This document shows, piece after piece, positions 47,086 through 54,119 of a DNA stretch of 64,000 bases. This DNA comes from Streptomyces sp. NBC_00536 (lineage in GTDB: Bacteria > Actinomycetota > Actinomycetes > Streptomycetales > Streptomycetaceae). The notes beneath the pieces are model-generated. The model worked only from the letters and a program-made list of their open reading frames with translations, was not told the origin of the DNA and ran no database searches. The translations under genes were made by a program, and so were the position numbers. How positions within the stretch are numbered: the first letter of the stretch is position 1; every line of letters begins with the position of its first letter. The stretch spans positions 2,728,001-2,792,000 of the forward strand of contig NZ_CP107819.1 of assembly GCF_036346295.1 (NCBI RefSeq). The letters are read 5' to 3'.

Positions 47086-48442
47086 GCTGCTCTCCTTGCA
47101 GGGCTTCGCGGGCGGTCTGGCGGTTGAGCTGGATCCCTTGGGCGATGGTCGCGGCGAGGACCGACTCCCCCGGGCTGTGCCCGTGCCCGGCGTACTGCCA
47201 GGAGGAGAGGACAAGCACGGTGCCCGGCTCGGCTTCGGCAAGCCCGCGGGCCTCGCGCTCCTGGGCGGCGCGGTAGTCGGCGCGGGTCTGGCGCAGGGCC
47301 CCGAGGGTGGTGGAGTAACGGCGGGACTTGGTGGAGAAGTGGCCGCGGAAGCCGAGCATGTGCGACCAGGCGGCGAGGCGACGGTCCGGGTATAGCGGGT
47401 CCAGGTCGAGGCAAGCCTCGATGAGGCGGGCGGTGTGGTCAGGAACGTCGAGGAGGACGAGGGCTTCGCGGTTGCCGATCCGGCGATCGAGGGTGCCGGT
47501 GTTCTCGGCCGCCTTGGTCGCGTACTTGGCGACGTACGAGGCGACGGCCTGCTCCGTGATGTCGGAACCGTCCCCGAAGGCCTTGATGGGGCGTACGTCA
47601 AGCTGCGTGCCCCACCGGAAGGTGTGGGCGGGCTGGTTGGCGACGGCCGGGACTGACACCGAGGTGTACGCGTGGGCAGCGGCGGCCCGTATGGAGCGGT
47701 CGAGGAGTTCGGTGCTGGCCCAGTGGGGCGGCGGAGTGCCCGGCCCCTTCGGTCCGTCGATGCGGATCACGGCGTGGAAGTGGATGGCGCCGCGCTTCTG
47801 GAACTCAGCGACCTTGCCGTACGAGATGCGGGCAGACTCCTTCAGCTCGCGCTGTGTCAGTCCGGCGGAGGCGGCGATCTCGCGGCGCAGCCGGGTCGTG
47901 AAGCGTTGCCAGAGCTGTCCGGCGTGGTTGTTGAAGAGGACGGCCGCGGCGTAGTCGTACGTGGCCGGATCAAGGGCGGTGCCCAGTTCGGAGGTGCCCT
48001 CCTGGTGGTGCTGACCGCAGCGGCAGGCACGGCCGGTGGGGCGGTTGTGGACCGCCCCGAAGGACGGGGCCGTGAGGGTGGCGAAGACGCGGGGGTGTTC
48101 GCGGACGGTGGCGGGGATTGCCCGGTGCTCATCCCCGGCCAGCCCTGCGCGGATGAGGTGGTACGTGTCACCGGAGTAGGTCCAGGCACAGGCGGGGCAG
48201 CGGGAGGCGCGGCGGTTGCCGCAGGCGATCCGGAGACGGGCGCCAGGTTCGTCGCCGGTGGAGTAGCGGTGCAGGACCTCCCCCGAGGCCTTCTCCTTGG
48301 CCACGGTCCAGCCGGTGATGTGGATCGGGTCGGAGCAGCCGCCCGTGCGGCGGATCTGGTCCTCCCAACGGGCGTAGTCGGGGGCCGCGGCCACCTTCAG
48401 CATTTCGCCGAGGAGGCCCGGGGCGGGGTGGTGCCGGGACAT
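47078..48442 (-). CDS. repSA: Rolling-circle replication initiator, RepSA type
   Basis: A 454-residue initiator of AICE replication. Cysteine-rich metal-binding parts (CGNRRASRCPACAWTYSG, CRCGQHH) lead to the HUH-type motif GAIHFHAVIRIDG. The putative catalytic Tyr lies in SYVAKYATKAAE, as in pSAM2 RepSA. The ATG at 48442 has GGAAGGAAG upstream; an in-frame ATG at 48484 is less likely. In pSAM2 the replication origin is near or inside this gene, and I see no clearer origin here. Confidence 0.92.
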   Translation of the reverse strand: MSRHHPAPGLLGEMLKVAAAPDYARWEDQIRRTGGCSDPIHITGWTVAKEKASGEVLHRYSTGDEPGARLRIACGNRRASRCPACAWTYSGDTYHLIRAGLAGDEHRAIPATVREHPRVFATLTAPSFGAVHNRPTGRACRCGQHHQEGTSELGTALDPATYDYAAAVLFNNHAGQLWQRFTTRLRREIAASAGLTQRELKESARISYGKVAEFQKRGAIHFHAVIRIDGPKGPGTPPPHWASTELLDRSIRAAAAHAYTSVSVPAVANQPAHTFRWGTQLDVRPIKAFGDGSDITEQAVASYVAKYATKAAENTGTLDRRIGNREALVLLDVPDHTARLIEACLDLDPLYPDRRLAAWSHMLGFRGHFSTKSRRYSTTLGALRQTRADYRAAQEREARGLAEAEPGTVLVLSSWQYAGHGHSPGESVLAATIAQGIQLNRQTAREALQGEQHE

Positions 48443-48532
48443 GATGGTGCTTCCTTCCGGGTCTTTTGGTTCGGGCAGGAGCACGGCACCGGGACGGCGG
48501 AGACTTGGCGGTTGAGGCCGTCCCGGTGCCGG

Positions 48533-48874
48533 TCAGCGGTGGTTCTGGCCGTTGAGGAGCGAGCGCAGGACGACGGCGCAGACGGCGACCGAGGCGCCGG
48601 TGATGGCGACGGCCAGGAACATCGAGACCAGGACCGCGCCGACGACGAGGACCAGGCCCGCGCCACCGGCGACGGCGGCGACGAGGCCAACCGGAGTGAG
48701 ACGGACGGCGGGCAGCTGCACACGGGACGTCGGCTGAACCGGGGCGTGGTGGCAGCCGCAGGCGGGAGCAGCACTCGTGTGGGGCTCGTGGGGCTCAACG
48801 GCGGTGGTCGGCTGGTCGAGCGGGATGACGAGGCCGGTCGGGAGCGGGTTGACCGGGATCTTGGGCCGGATCAT
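48533..48874 (-). CDS. SpdD-like plasmid spread protein
   Basis: A 113-residue protein with a His/Cys-containing head (CGCHHAPVQP) and a long hydrophobic C-terminal half (~58–105) that can cross the membrane twice. SpdD-type proteins help plasmid DNA move between compartments of recipient mycelium. Located between a 52-residue membrane protein and repSA, as in other AICEs. The ATG at 48874 has a GGAGAACC ribosome site. Confidence 0.85.
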   Translation of the reverse strand: MIRPKIPVNPLPTGLVIPLDQPTTAVEPHEPHTSAAPACGCHHAPVQPTSRVQLPAVRLTPVGLVAAVAGGAGLVLVVGAVLVSMFLAVAITGASVAVCAVVLRSLLNGQNHR

Positions 48875-48895
48875 GAGGTTCTCCTTCCGGGGTGG

Positions 48896-49054
48896 TTACT
48901 TGTTGATCGCGGTGTCGATGGCCGGGGCGAGGAAGCTGTCCGCGAGGAGGAAGCCGCCGAGGAGGATCACGGCGACGAGCCACCAGGGCGGGCGGATGAG
49001 CTTCACGCCGAGGACGCCGACGGCGAGGAGGGCGAACCAGAGCGGAACGTCCAT
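48896..49054 (-). CDS. Small membrane protein (spread module)
   Basis: A 52-residue protein with two hydrophobic segments (LWFALLAVGVLGVKLI and WWLVAVILLGGFLLADSFL). Too short to assign a family on sequence alone. Its place between known spread genes and its GAAAGG ribosome site before the ATG at 49054 support it as a real gene of the intramycelial spread module. Confidence 0.75.
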   Translation of the reverse strand: MDVPLWFALLAVGVLGVKLIRPPWWLVAVILLGGFLLADSFLAPAIDTAINK

Positions 49055-49071
49055 GGCTTTGGCCTTTCGGG

Positions 49072-49263
49072 TCAGCTGATGCGGCAGCGGTGGGAGCGGG
49101 CGGCGAGCTGTGCGGCGGTCGAGGAGCTGTAATCCGAGGACCAGCCGCAGGAGTCGGCGGTGCAGACGGCGGCGTCCTTCGTGCGGCCGTGGCGGTCGCG
49201 GTAGTTGCCGATCTGGACGGGCCCGATCTTCATGAGCGAGCGGAAGTTGATCCGGGCGGGCAT
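49072..49263 (-). CDS. Mobile element transfer protein (SpdA-like)
   Basis: A 63-residue protein reading MPARINFRSLMKIGPVQIGN, then a small zinc-like C...C pattern (CTADSCGWSSDYSSS) and C-terminal HRC. This layout is common to small AICE transfer proteins in Streptomyces. The ATG at 49263 has GGAGAC upstream. Part of the tra–spd–rep operon. Confidence 0.82.
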   Translation of the reverse strand: MPARINFRSLMKIGPVQIGNYRDRHGRTKDAAVCTADSCGWSSDYSSSTAAQLAARSHRCRIS

Positions 49264-49278
49264 GGCGGTCTCCTGTCG

Positions 49279-49944
49279 TCAGGCGAGCTGTGCGGCGATG
49301 GCTTCGGCGAGGGTGTGCGGGACACCGAGCCGGGCGCGCAGGGTCTCGGTGTCGATGACCGAGCCGGTTCGGGCGCGGTGGTCGGCAGCGATCTTCTGGG
49401 CGTGGGCGACGAGGGCGGGCGGAGCGGTCACCGCAGGTGCGGGTACGGAGCCCGGCGCGACGGGGGTAGGGGCCGGGGCCGACACGACCTGTACGCCGGG
49501 TTCTGTCTCCCGCTCGACCACGGGCGCGGGCACGGCCGCCGGAGCGGGATCGGCTTCCGGGTCGCTGGGCGACGTAGGCCGGTGGACCAGGAGCGTCCCG
49601 CCGAGGAAGGCGAGCGCGGGCCATCCTGCGACGAGGATCCGGAGCCAGTCCGGGACGTCGCCGAGGTCGAGAAGGCCGGCGGTGGCGACGTTCGCGCCGA
49701 GCGAGGCCACCAGGGCGACGGCGAACCAGGCCCAGGCCGAACGCGAGGGCTCCCCCGCGTCCCGCAGGGTGCGCAGGCGGTGCCAGGCTGCGACGAGGAG
49801 CAGGTCCACGCTGACCGGATAGGCCCAGGCCTTCCAACCGCGCTGTCCGGCGGCTTCGGCCAGATCGTGGAGGTGGGCGAAGGAGAGCGCTCCGGCAATG
49901 ACGGCCTGGACGAGGACGGCGTCCGGACGGACCATGTGGGTCAC
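49279..49944 (-). CDS. DUF2637 membrane protein (SpdB-like)
   Basis: A ~221-residue protein. Four hydrophobic segments within ~1–120 include AVIAGALSFAHLHDLAEAAG and WAYPVSVDLLLVAAWH, the DUF2637 pattern. A Pro/Ala/Val linker (~125–175) leads to a C-terminal helical DNA-binding-like region (IDTETLRARLGVPHTLAEAI). The GTG at 49944 is chosen because AGGAGG lies 8 bases before it; the GTG at 49953 overlaps that site. It sits between the transfer ATPase and SpdA, matching AICE spread genes. Confidence 0.85.
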   Translation of the reverse strand: MTHMVRPDAVLVQAVIAGALSFAHLHDLAEAAGQRGWKAWAYPVSVDLLLVAAWHRLRTLRDAGEPSRSAWAWFAVALVASLGANVATAGLLDLGDVPDWLRILVAGWPALAFLGGTLLVHRPTSPSDPEADPAPAAVPAPVVERETEPGVQVVSAPAPTPVAPGSVPAPAVTAPPALVAHAQKIAADHRARTGSVIDTETLRARLGVPHTLAEAIAAQLA

Positions 49945-50022
49945 GGTGTTCACCTCCTTTCAGGCATGGATGGGGTAGGGACCTGGCGCGATGAGGCCGC
50001 GCCGACCGGGTGGGCCAAGTGC

Positions 50023-51384
50023 TTAGAAGGCACCCGCTGCGGCGGCCCTGGGCTGGACCTTGCCGACGAGGACACGTACCGGGAGCGCGGGCCGGAAGGG
50101 CTCCAGCTCCGGGATGGCCGGGGTGCGGTGCGCGTGGGCGTTGCAGGTGTCCACGGCCTGGCGGAGCGTGGTGTGCGGGGCCCGGATGCGGTACCAGCCG
50201 CCAGAGGAGTCGCCGGCCACAGCAGTGCCGGGGCGGTCCTTGTCGATCTGGACGGCGGCGAGGACGGCGTCCGGGGAGATGTCCCCGAAGGCCATGTTCG
50301 CCGAGGTCTCGTCGTTCACGCGGTGAGCGGTACGGCCGGTGAGCTGGGCGCGGAGCATGGTGATGCCCTTGCCGAGCTCGGAGCCGAAGCGCTGACCGCA
50401 GATCTCCAGGTAGATACCGGCGGCCCTGCCCAGCTGGGAGAGACGGACCAGGTGGGTGACGATCTGATCCCGCCGATCCTCATCCGCCCTGCTCGCGGCG
50501 AGGGCCAGCTCCGCAACCTCATCCACGAAAAGCACGACGGGTACGGGGCGCAGGTGCGCGGGCAGATCCCAAATATCGGCGGTGATCTCCGCATCCGGGA
50601 GACCGACACTGATGCGCTGCTCGCTCCGGACGAGTTGGTAGACGCGGCCCATGTACTCGACGAGCGCGGCCAGAAGCTCGACCGCTGCATCCGGGTTGTC
50701 CGCCAAGGCAGTCAACCGCGCGGCCAGCGGAGCGAGTTCCACCCCGTTCTTGCAGTCGATGCCGACGAGGGCGACGTTCTGCGGCGCGAGCCCCGCGACG
50801 AGGGTGCGCTGGTAGACGGATTTCCCCGACTGCGTCGCGCCGACGTTCAGAGCGTGCGGGACCTGCCGGTAGTCCCGGTAGTGCACCGCCCCGTCTTCCC
50901 GCAGGGCAACCGGCACTCGGAGTTCCCCACCGGGCACGGCGGCCGCGGGCATGCGCACCCGCTTGAGCACGTCGTATCCGGTCATCCGTAGCTCGACCAC
51001 GCCGGAGCGGATCTCGCGGGAGACGACGTTGTGGAGGGCGAAGGAGTGTCGTAGCCGATCGGAGGAGGCGGTGAAGTCGAACGCGTCCTGCCCGGGCCGG
51101 AGTTTGAGCCGCAGCACCAAGCCGGTCGAGGTGGGGCGAAGCCGCAGGATGCGCGGCGAGCGCGCTTCGGGCGGGGGACGGTTGCTGACCCGGGCGAGCG
51201 CCAGTCGCCAGCGGGCGGGCGGGACGGTGAGCCCGCAGGCGTCCATCACCGAGCGGTAGCGGATCAGGACGCGGATCGTCGCGAAGGTGACCCCGAAGGT
51301 CATCCAGTACCAGGTGGGCCGCAGCCAGCGCAGGACGAGCACGGCGGCCAGGACCACCAGCAACGTGATCCATAAAGCGTTCAT
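50023..51384 (-). CDS. traSA: FtsK/SpoIIIE-type DNA translocase for conjugative transfer (TraSA/TraB)
   Basis: A 453-residue motor that moves double-stranded element DNA into the recipient. Two N-terminal membrane segments precede the motor, with Walker A GATQSGKS at ~182–189 and Walker B VVLFVDEVAEL near 282. LARSQL-like LVRLSQLGRAAGIYLEICGQR matches FtsK-type motors. ATG at 51384, just after the SCO3933-family gene. In this plasmid class a single such protein suffices for transfer. Confidence 0.93.
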   Translation of the reverse strand: MNALWITLLVVLAAVLVLRWLRPTWYWMTFGVTFATIRVLIRYRSVMDACGLTVPPARWRLALARVSNRPPPEARSPRILRLRPTSTGLVLRLKLRPGQDAFDFTASSDRLRHSFALHNVVSREIRSGVVELRMTGYDVLKRVRMPAAAVPGGELRVPVALREDGAVHYRDYRQVPHALNVGATQSGKSVYQRTLVAGLAPQNVALVGIDCKNGVELAPLAARLTALADNPDAAVELLAALVEYMGRVYQLVRSEQRISVGLPDAEITADIWDLPAHLRPVPVVLFVDEVAELALAASRADEDRRDQIVTHLVRLSQLGRAAGIYLEICGQRFGSELGKGITMLRAQLTGRTAHRVNDETSANMAFGDISPDAVLAAVQIDKDRPGTAVAGDSSGGWYRIRAPHTTLRQAVDTCNAHAHRTPAIPELEPFRPALPVRVLVGKVQPRAAAAGAF

Positions 51385-51386
51385 GC

Positions 51387-51725
51387 TCAGCCAGCCTTGG
51401 CCAGCGAGGTGACGGCGACGGCGCGGAAGCTGATCCCGTTGCGCTTCTGGCCGTTGAACTCGTTCTCCCACGGCCGGGCGACCAGGCCGGTCAGCGCGAT
51501 CGGGGTACCCAGGGTCAGCTCTCCCGAGACGCCGGGCTCCGCCACGGTGATGGATACGACCTCGGCGCTTCCGTTCATCACGAACAGCACGTCCACGGTC
51601 ATGAGGTTGTTGCCAGTCTCGTTGTCGACGGCGACCTGTCCGGTCTTCTTGTCGCGCAGCTTGAGCTGCGGGGGCTGGGCGACCATCACGGTCGCGCCGG
51701 TGGTGTCGACAGGAATCTGACGCAC
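51387..51725 (-). CDS. SCO3933-family regulatory protein
   Basis: A 112-residue beta-rich protein starting MRQIPVDTTGATVMVAQPPQ. This short family is found directly before the transfer ATPase in Streptomyces AICEs. First gene of the main operon: the GTG at 51725 has GGGGAG upstream, and the operator-like palindromes lie 36–87 bases before it. The molecular role is not established. Confidence 0.83.
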   Translation of the reverse strand: MRQIPVDTTGATVMVAQPPQLKLRDKKTGQVAVDNETGNNLMTVDVLFVMNGSAEVVSITVAEPGVSGELTLGTPIALTGLVARPWENEFNGQKRNGISFRAVAVTSLAKAG

Positions 51726-51760
51726 AGCAGATCACTCCCCTATAGAGGTTCAACTCCTGC

Positions 51761-51776
51761 ACTCATGTACATGAGT
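51761..51776. promoter_or_regulatory. Operator-like palindrome O1 (main operon)
   Basis: ACTCATGTACATGAGT is a perfect 16-bp palindrome 36 bases upstream of the first gene of the transfer operon. Related copies lie at 51797 and 52668; it is the likely site of the KorSA-like GntR repressor. Confidence 0.75.
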
Positions 51777-51796
51777 TACATGAAGAAGAGTGCCCG

Positions 51797-51812
51797 ACTC
51801 CTATACATGAGT
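51797..51812. promoter_or_regulatory. Operator-like palindrome O2 (main operon)
   Basis: ACTCCTATACATGAGT matches O1 at 13 of 16 positions, 36 bases from it. The pair probably flanks or covers the transfer-operon promoter. Confidence 0.7.
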
Positions 51813-51864
51813 CAACCCGTCGCGAAGAGAAACTCGCAACGGGCTGTGCGGAGTTGAGCGGCCG

Positions 51865-52647
51865 TCAGTCGCGCGCGGGAATCCGGTACTCGAAGACGAA
51901 CTGGTCAGCGGCCATGAGCGTGTCGCAGACCTCCACCACGCGGCCCTCTTCGGTGACGGCGTTACGCAGGAGGTGCACCACCGGAGCACCGGGACTCAAC
52001 GACAGCTCGGTCGCCTCAGCCTTGGCGGCCGGCCGGGCCTGGAGCGTCTCCACGAACTCGGCGAAGACGTGGCCATGATCCTCCAGCCGGGCATAGATGC
52101 CACCCGGGCCTGGGTTGTCCGCGAACAGCTCCGGGATGTCCTTCGCGACGTCCCACGGCAAGTACGAGGTAGCCGTCTCGACCGGCGTCCCGTCCCGGAA
52201 GTACAGCCGCCGACGAGCAAGCACCTGAGTCCCCACAGCGACGCCGAGCCGCTCCGCGATCTCCTCCGGGGCCTCCATAGGCCCGCGGAAGAGCATGCTG
52301 ACCGACGCCTCAGCCCCGGACTGCGCGGACTCAGCCAGGTACGCCGCCTTGCCCTCCTGGCGGTGCGTACGCCGGAAACGGTCCGAGGACCGGTGCCGTA
52401 CGGGCGGCCGGGCCTTCACGAGCGAACCCTTGCCATGCCGGGTCTCCACGAGCCCGCTGGCCCGCACCTCCACCATGGCCTTCCGAATCGTCCCGCCAGC
52501 GACCCCATACCGATCCACCAGCTCGGACTCACTCGGCACCATGTCGCCGGCCTTCAGCACCCCGGCCCGGATCTGCTGCACGATGTCGTCGGCGATCTGC
52601 ACGTAGCGCGGCACAGCCCCTCGGCCACCTCCCACTGCGGTTCCCAT
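51865..52647 (-). CDS. GntR-family repressor, KorSA-like
   Basis: A 260-residue regulator. The winged helix is at ~12–75 (RYVQIADDIVQQIRAG, VPSESELVDRYGVAGGTIRKA, GLVETRHGKGSLV), followed by a UTRA-type ligand domain (~95–255). In pSAM2 KorSA represses pra and itself and so holds the element integrated. Here the gene lies upstream of the transfer operon and is divergent from a Nudix gene, and matching palindromes lie at both promoters. The ATG at 52647 has AGAAGGA upstream. Confidence 0.88.
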   Translation of the reverse strand: MGTAVGGGRGAVPRYVQIADDIVQQIRAGVLKAGDMVPSESELVDRYGVAGGTIRKAMVEVRASGLVETRHGKGSLVKARPPVRHRSSDRFRRTHRQEGKAAYLAESAQSGAEASVSMLFRGPMEAPEEIAERLGVAVGTQVLARRRLYFRDGTPVETATSYLPWDVAKDIPELFADNPGPGGIYARLEDHGHVFAEFVETLQARPAAKAEATELSLSPGAPVVHLLRNAVTEEGRVVEVCDTLMAADQFVFEYRIPARD

Positions 52648-52667
52648 AGTCCTTCTCTTCCTCCTAT

Positions 52668-52683
52668 GCTCCTGTACATGAGT
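52668..52683. promoter_or_regulatory. Operator-like palindrome O3 (GntR/Nudix divergent region)
   Basis: GCTCCTGTACATGAGT matches O1 at 14 of 16 positions. It lies 20 bases from the GntR start and covers the Nudix start codon, fitting autorepression and control of the Nudix gene. Confidence 0.7.
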
Positions 52684-53130
52684 ACGGGTTCCCCGCAGCA
52701 CAAGTCAACGCCACTGCACTCCGTGTCCGTAGCCGGGGCAGTGCTGCGCGAGGACGGCCGACTCCTGGCGATCCGCCGAGCGGACAACGGCACTTGGGAG
52801 CTCCCGGGCGGAGTCCTCGAACTCACCGAGTCCCCGGAGACCGGCGTCCGCCGCGAGGTCCTGGAGGAGACGGGCATCCACGTCGAGGTGGACGAGCTGA
52901 CCGGGGTCTACAAGAACACCACCCGAGGCATCGTCGCCCTGGTCTTCCGCTGCAAGCCGTCAGGCGGCACGGAGCGCACCTCGGCGGAATCGACCGCGGT
53001 CGCCTGGCTCACCCCGGAGGAGGTGGCCGCCCAAATGTCCGAGGTCTACGCAATCCGCCTCCTGGACGCCCTGGACCACGCAGGCCCCCACGTCCGCACC
53101 CACGACGGCCGCCAGCTGCTCACGGCGTGA
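52678..53130 (+). CDS. Nudix hydrolase (Pif-like)
   Basis: A 150-residue protein with a complete Nudix box at 44–67 (GGVLELTESPETGVRREVLE then ETGI). Nudix enzymes cleave nucleoside diphosphates linked to another group. In pSAM2 the Nudix protein Pif blocks redundant transfer between cells that already carry the element; an analogous role is likely. ATG at 52678, with an alternative in-frame ATG at 52666. Its stop overlaps a GTG that opens a small broken gene. Confidence 0.9.
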   Translation: MSTGSPQHKSTPLHSVSVAGAVLREDGRLLAIRRADNGTWELPGGVLELTESPETGVRREVLEETGIHVEVDELTGVYKNTTRGIVALVFRCKPSGGTERTSAESTAVAWLTPEEVAAQMSEVYAIRLLDALDHAGPHVRTHDGRQLLTA

Positions 53131-53320
53131 CACGGGACGAAGCGGTGCAGCTCGTTCAACGCATCCTGGACGGCAGCATCACCGACGAAGCCGAAGTGAC
53201 CGCCACTTTGGACTCGGCTGTCCTCACATCAGCAACTACATCTTCTGGGACTTCGACCCCGACCTGAACGCCGAAAACGTCGTGAGCCGAGCCCTGGCAT
53301 ACGAGCCCTTCGCACTCTGA
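53127..53320 (+). pseudogene. Frameshifted small gene resembling E9imm-type immunity peptide
   Basis: The GTG at 53127 overlaps the Nudix stop (GTGA). The first frame reads MTRDEAVQLVQRILDGSITD and runs off after ~53,205. The +1-shifted frame continues in register with GLGCPHISNYIFWDFDPDLN and ends ALAYEPFAL, stop 53318–53320. Together they make a ~64-residue protein like the E9imm/colicin-immunity-type peptides of Streptomyces. One base seems lost near 53,208. It may be a pseudogene or, less likely, use programmed frameshifting. Confidence 0.65.
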
Positions 53321-53597
53321 ACCGGGCAGCGCGGTAAGAGTTTCCCTACTTCATCAAGGGCGCTTCCGCCGCCAAGGCGGCGTCGCGCGCCCGTCGCCCC
53401 GGGCCTGCGCTCCTGTCTACGCCCCGCTCCAGCCCGGGACGCCGACCGCGCGCCAACGGCTCAGGACTTGATGGGCTGAATGAGCCCCGCCTGATCGGTG
53501 AGCCGCCCGTCAAGACGATGCCTCCGGCGGGGGCGCTCTGACTCTGGGATGCGGGGGCCAGTCGTGCGCCCGCGGCTCCGTTGTGGTTCGGGGTGGG

Positions 53598-53748
53598 GCT
53601 GTCATCCCGTCTGCCGTCGACCCAGGCAAGCCATAGCAGACCAGGCTTCTGGGGCCCAGGTCGTTCGTCCAGCAGGGCGCTCCACCTGGGCCCCAGAAGC
53701 CTGGTCTGCTATCACTCCGTGTGGGTCGACGGCAGACGGGATGACAGC
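53598..53748. repeat. Giant two-part inverted repeat
   Basis: Outer arms 53598–53624 and 53722–53748 (27 bp, perfect) and inner arms 53633–53661 and 53684–53712 (29 bp, perfect) are separated by unpaired 8/9-base bulges, with a 22-base loop. It could form a 56-bp interrupted hairpin or cruciform. Confidence 0.93.
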
Positions 53749-54037
53749 TGGTGGGTTGCAGGCGAAGCTGACTGCCACCCTCCGCGAGGATCCCGGGCAC
53801 GGCCCACATCAACATCAGGCGCTGGGCCATTTCGACCGCGAGCCTGGCTGCGTCGCCCTGGGGGGTCGTTGCCAGTGAGGGTAATGCGGTCAAGGAGTCA
53901 GAACTCGCAGGCCTGGATACCGTGGCGGCAGTCCCTGACTCCGCTGCTGGTCCGTCCTATCTCACTGATGATGCTCGGCACGGCGGTGTAGGCGGCCCCG
54001 GGTGTCGGCCCGCAGCGCATCCCCCGCCTCAGACCAG

Positions 54038-54116
54038 TCAAGGCCTACTACACAGACACCACTAAGCGCTATCATCCGATCACCTAACGCATGCGCCACT
54101 AGAGAGTAGGCCTTGA
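54038..54116. promoter_or_regulatory. 12-bp inverted repeat around the cargo-ATPase promoter region
   Basis: TCAAGGCCTACT (54038–54049) and AGTAGGCCTTGA (54105–54116) are perfect inverted complements 55 bases apart. The right copy contains the AGTAGG ribosome site of the ATPase gene. It may be an operator or an RNA stem hiding the ribosome site. Confidence 0.55.
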
Positions 54117-54119
54117 ACA

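Larger units (their letters stand above)
53321..54119. other. Non-coding segment between the AICE core and cargo
   Basis: No convincing gene in ~800 bases. It contains a GC-rich tract (53,370–53,460), the giant inverted repeat at 53,598–53,748 and, at its right end, a 12-bp inverted repeat around the probable promoter of the cargo ATPase. A candidate site for a single-strand origin or cis-acting transfer locus. Confidence 0.5.
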
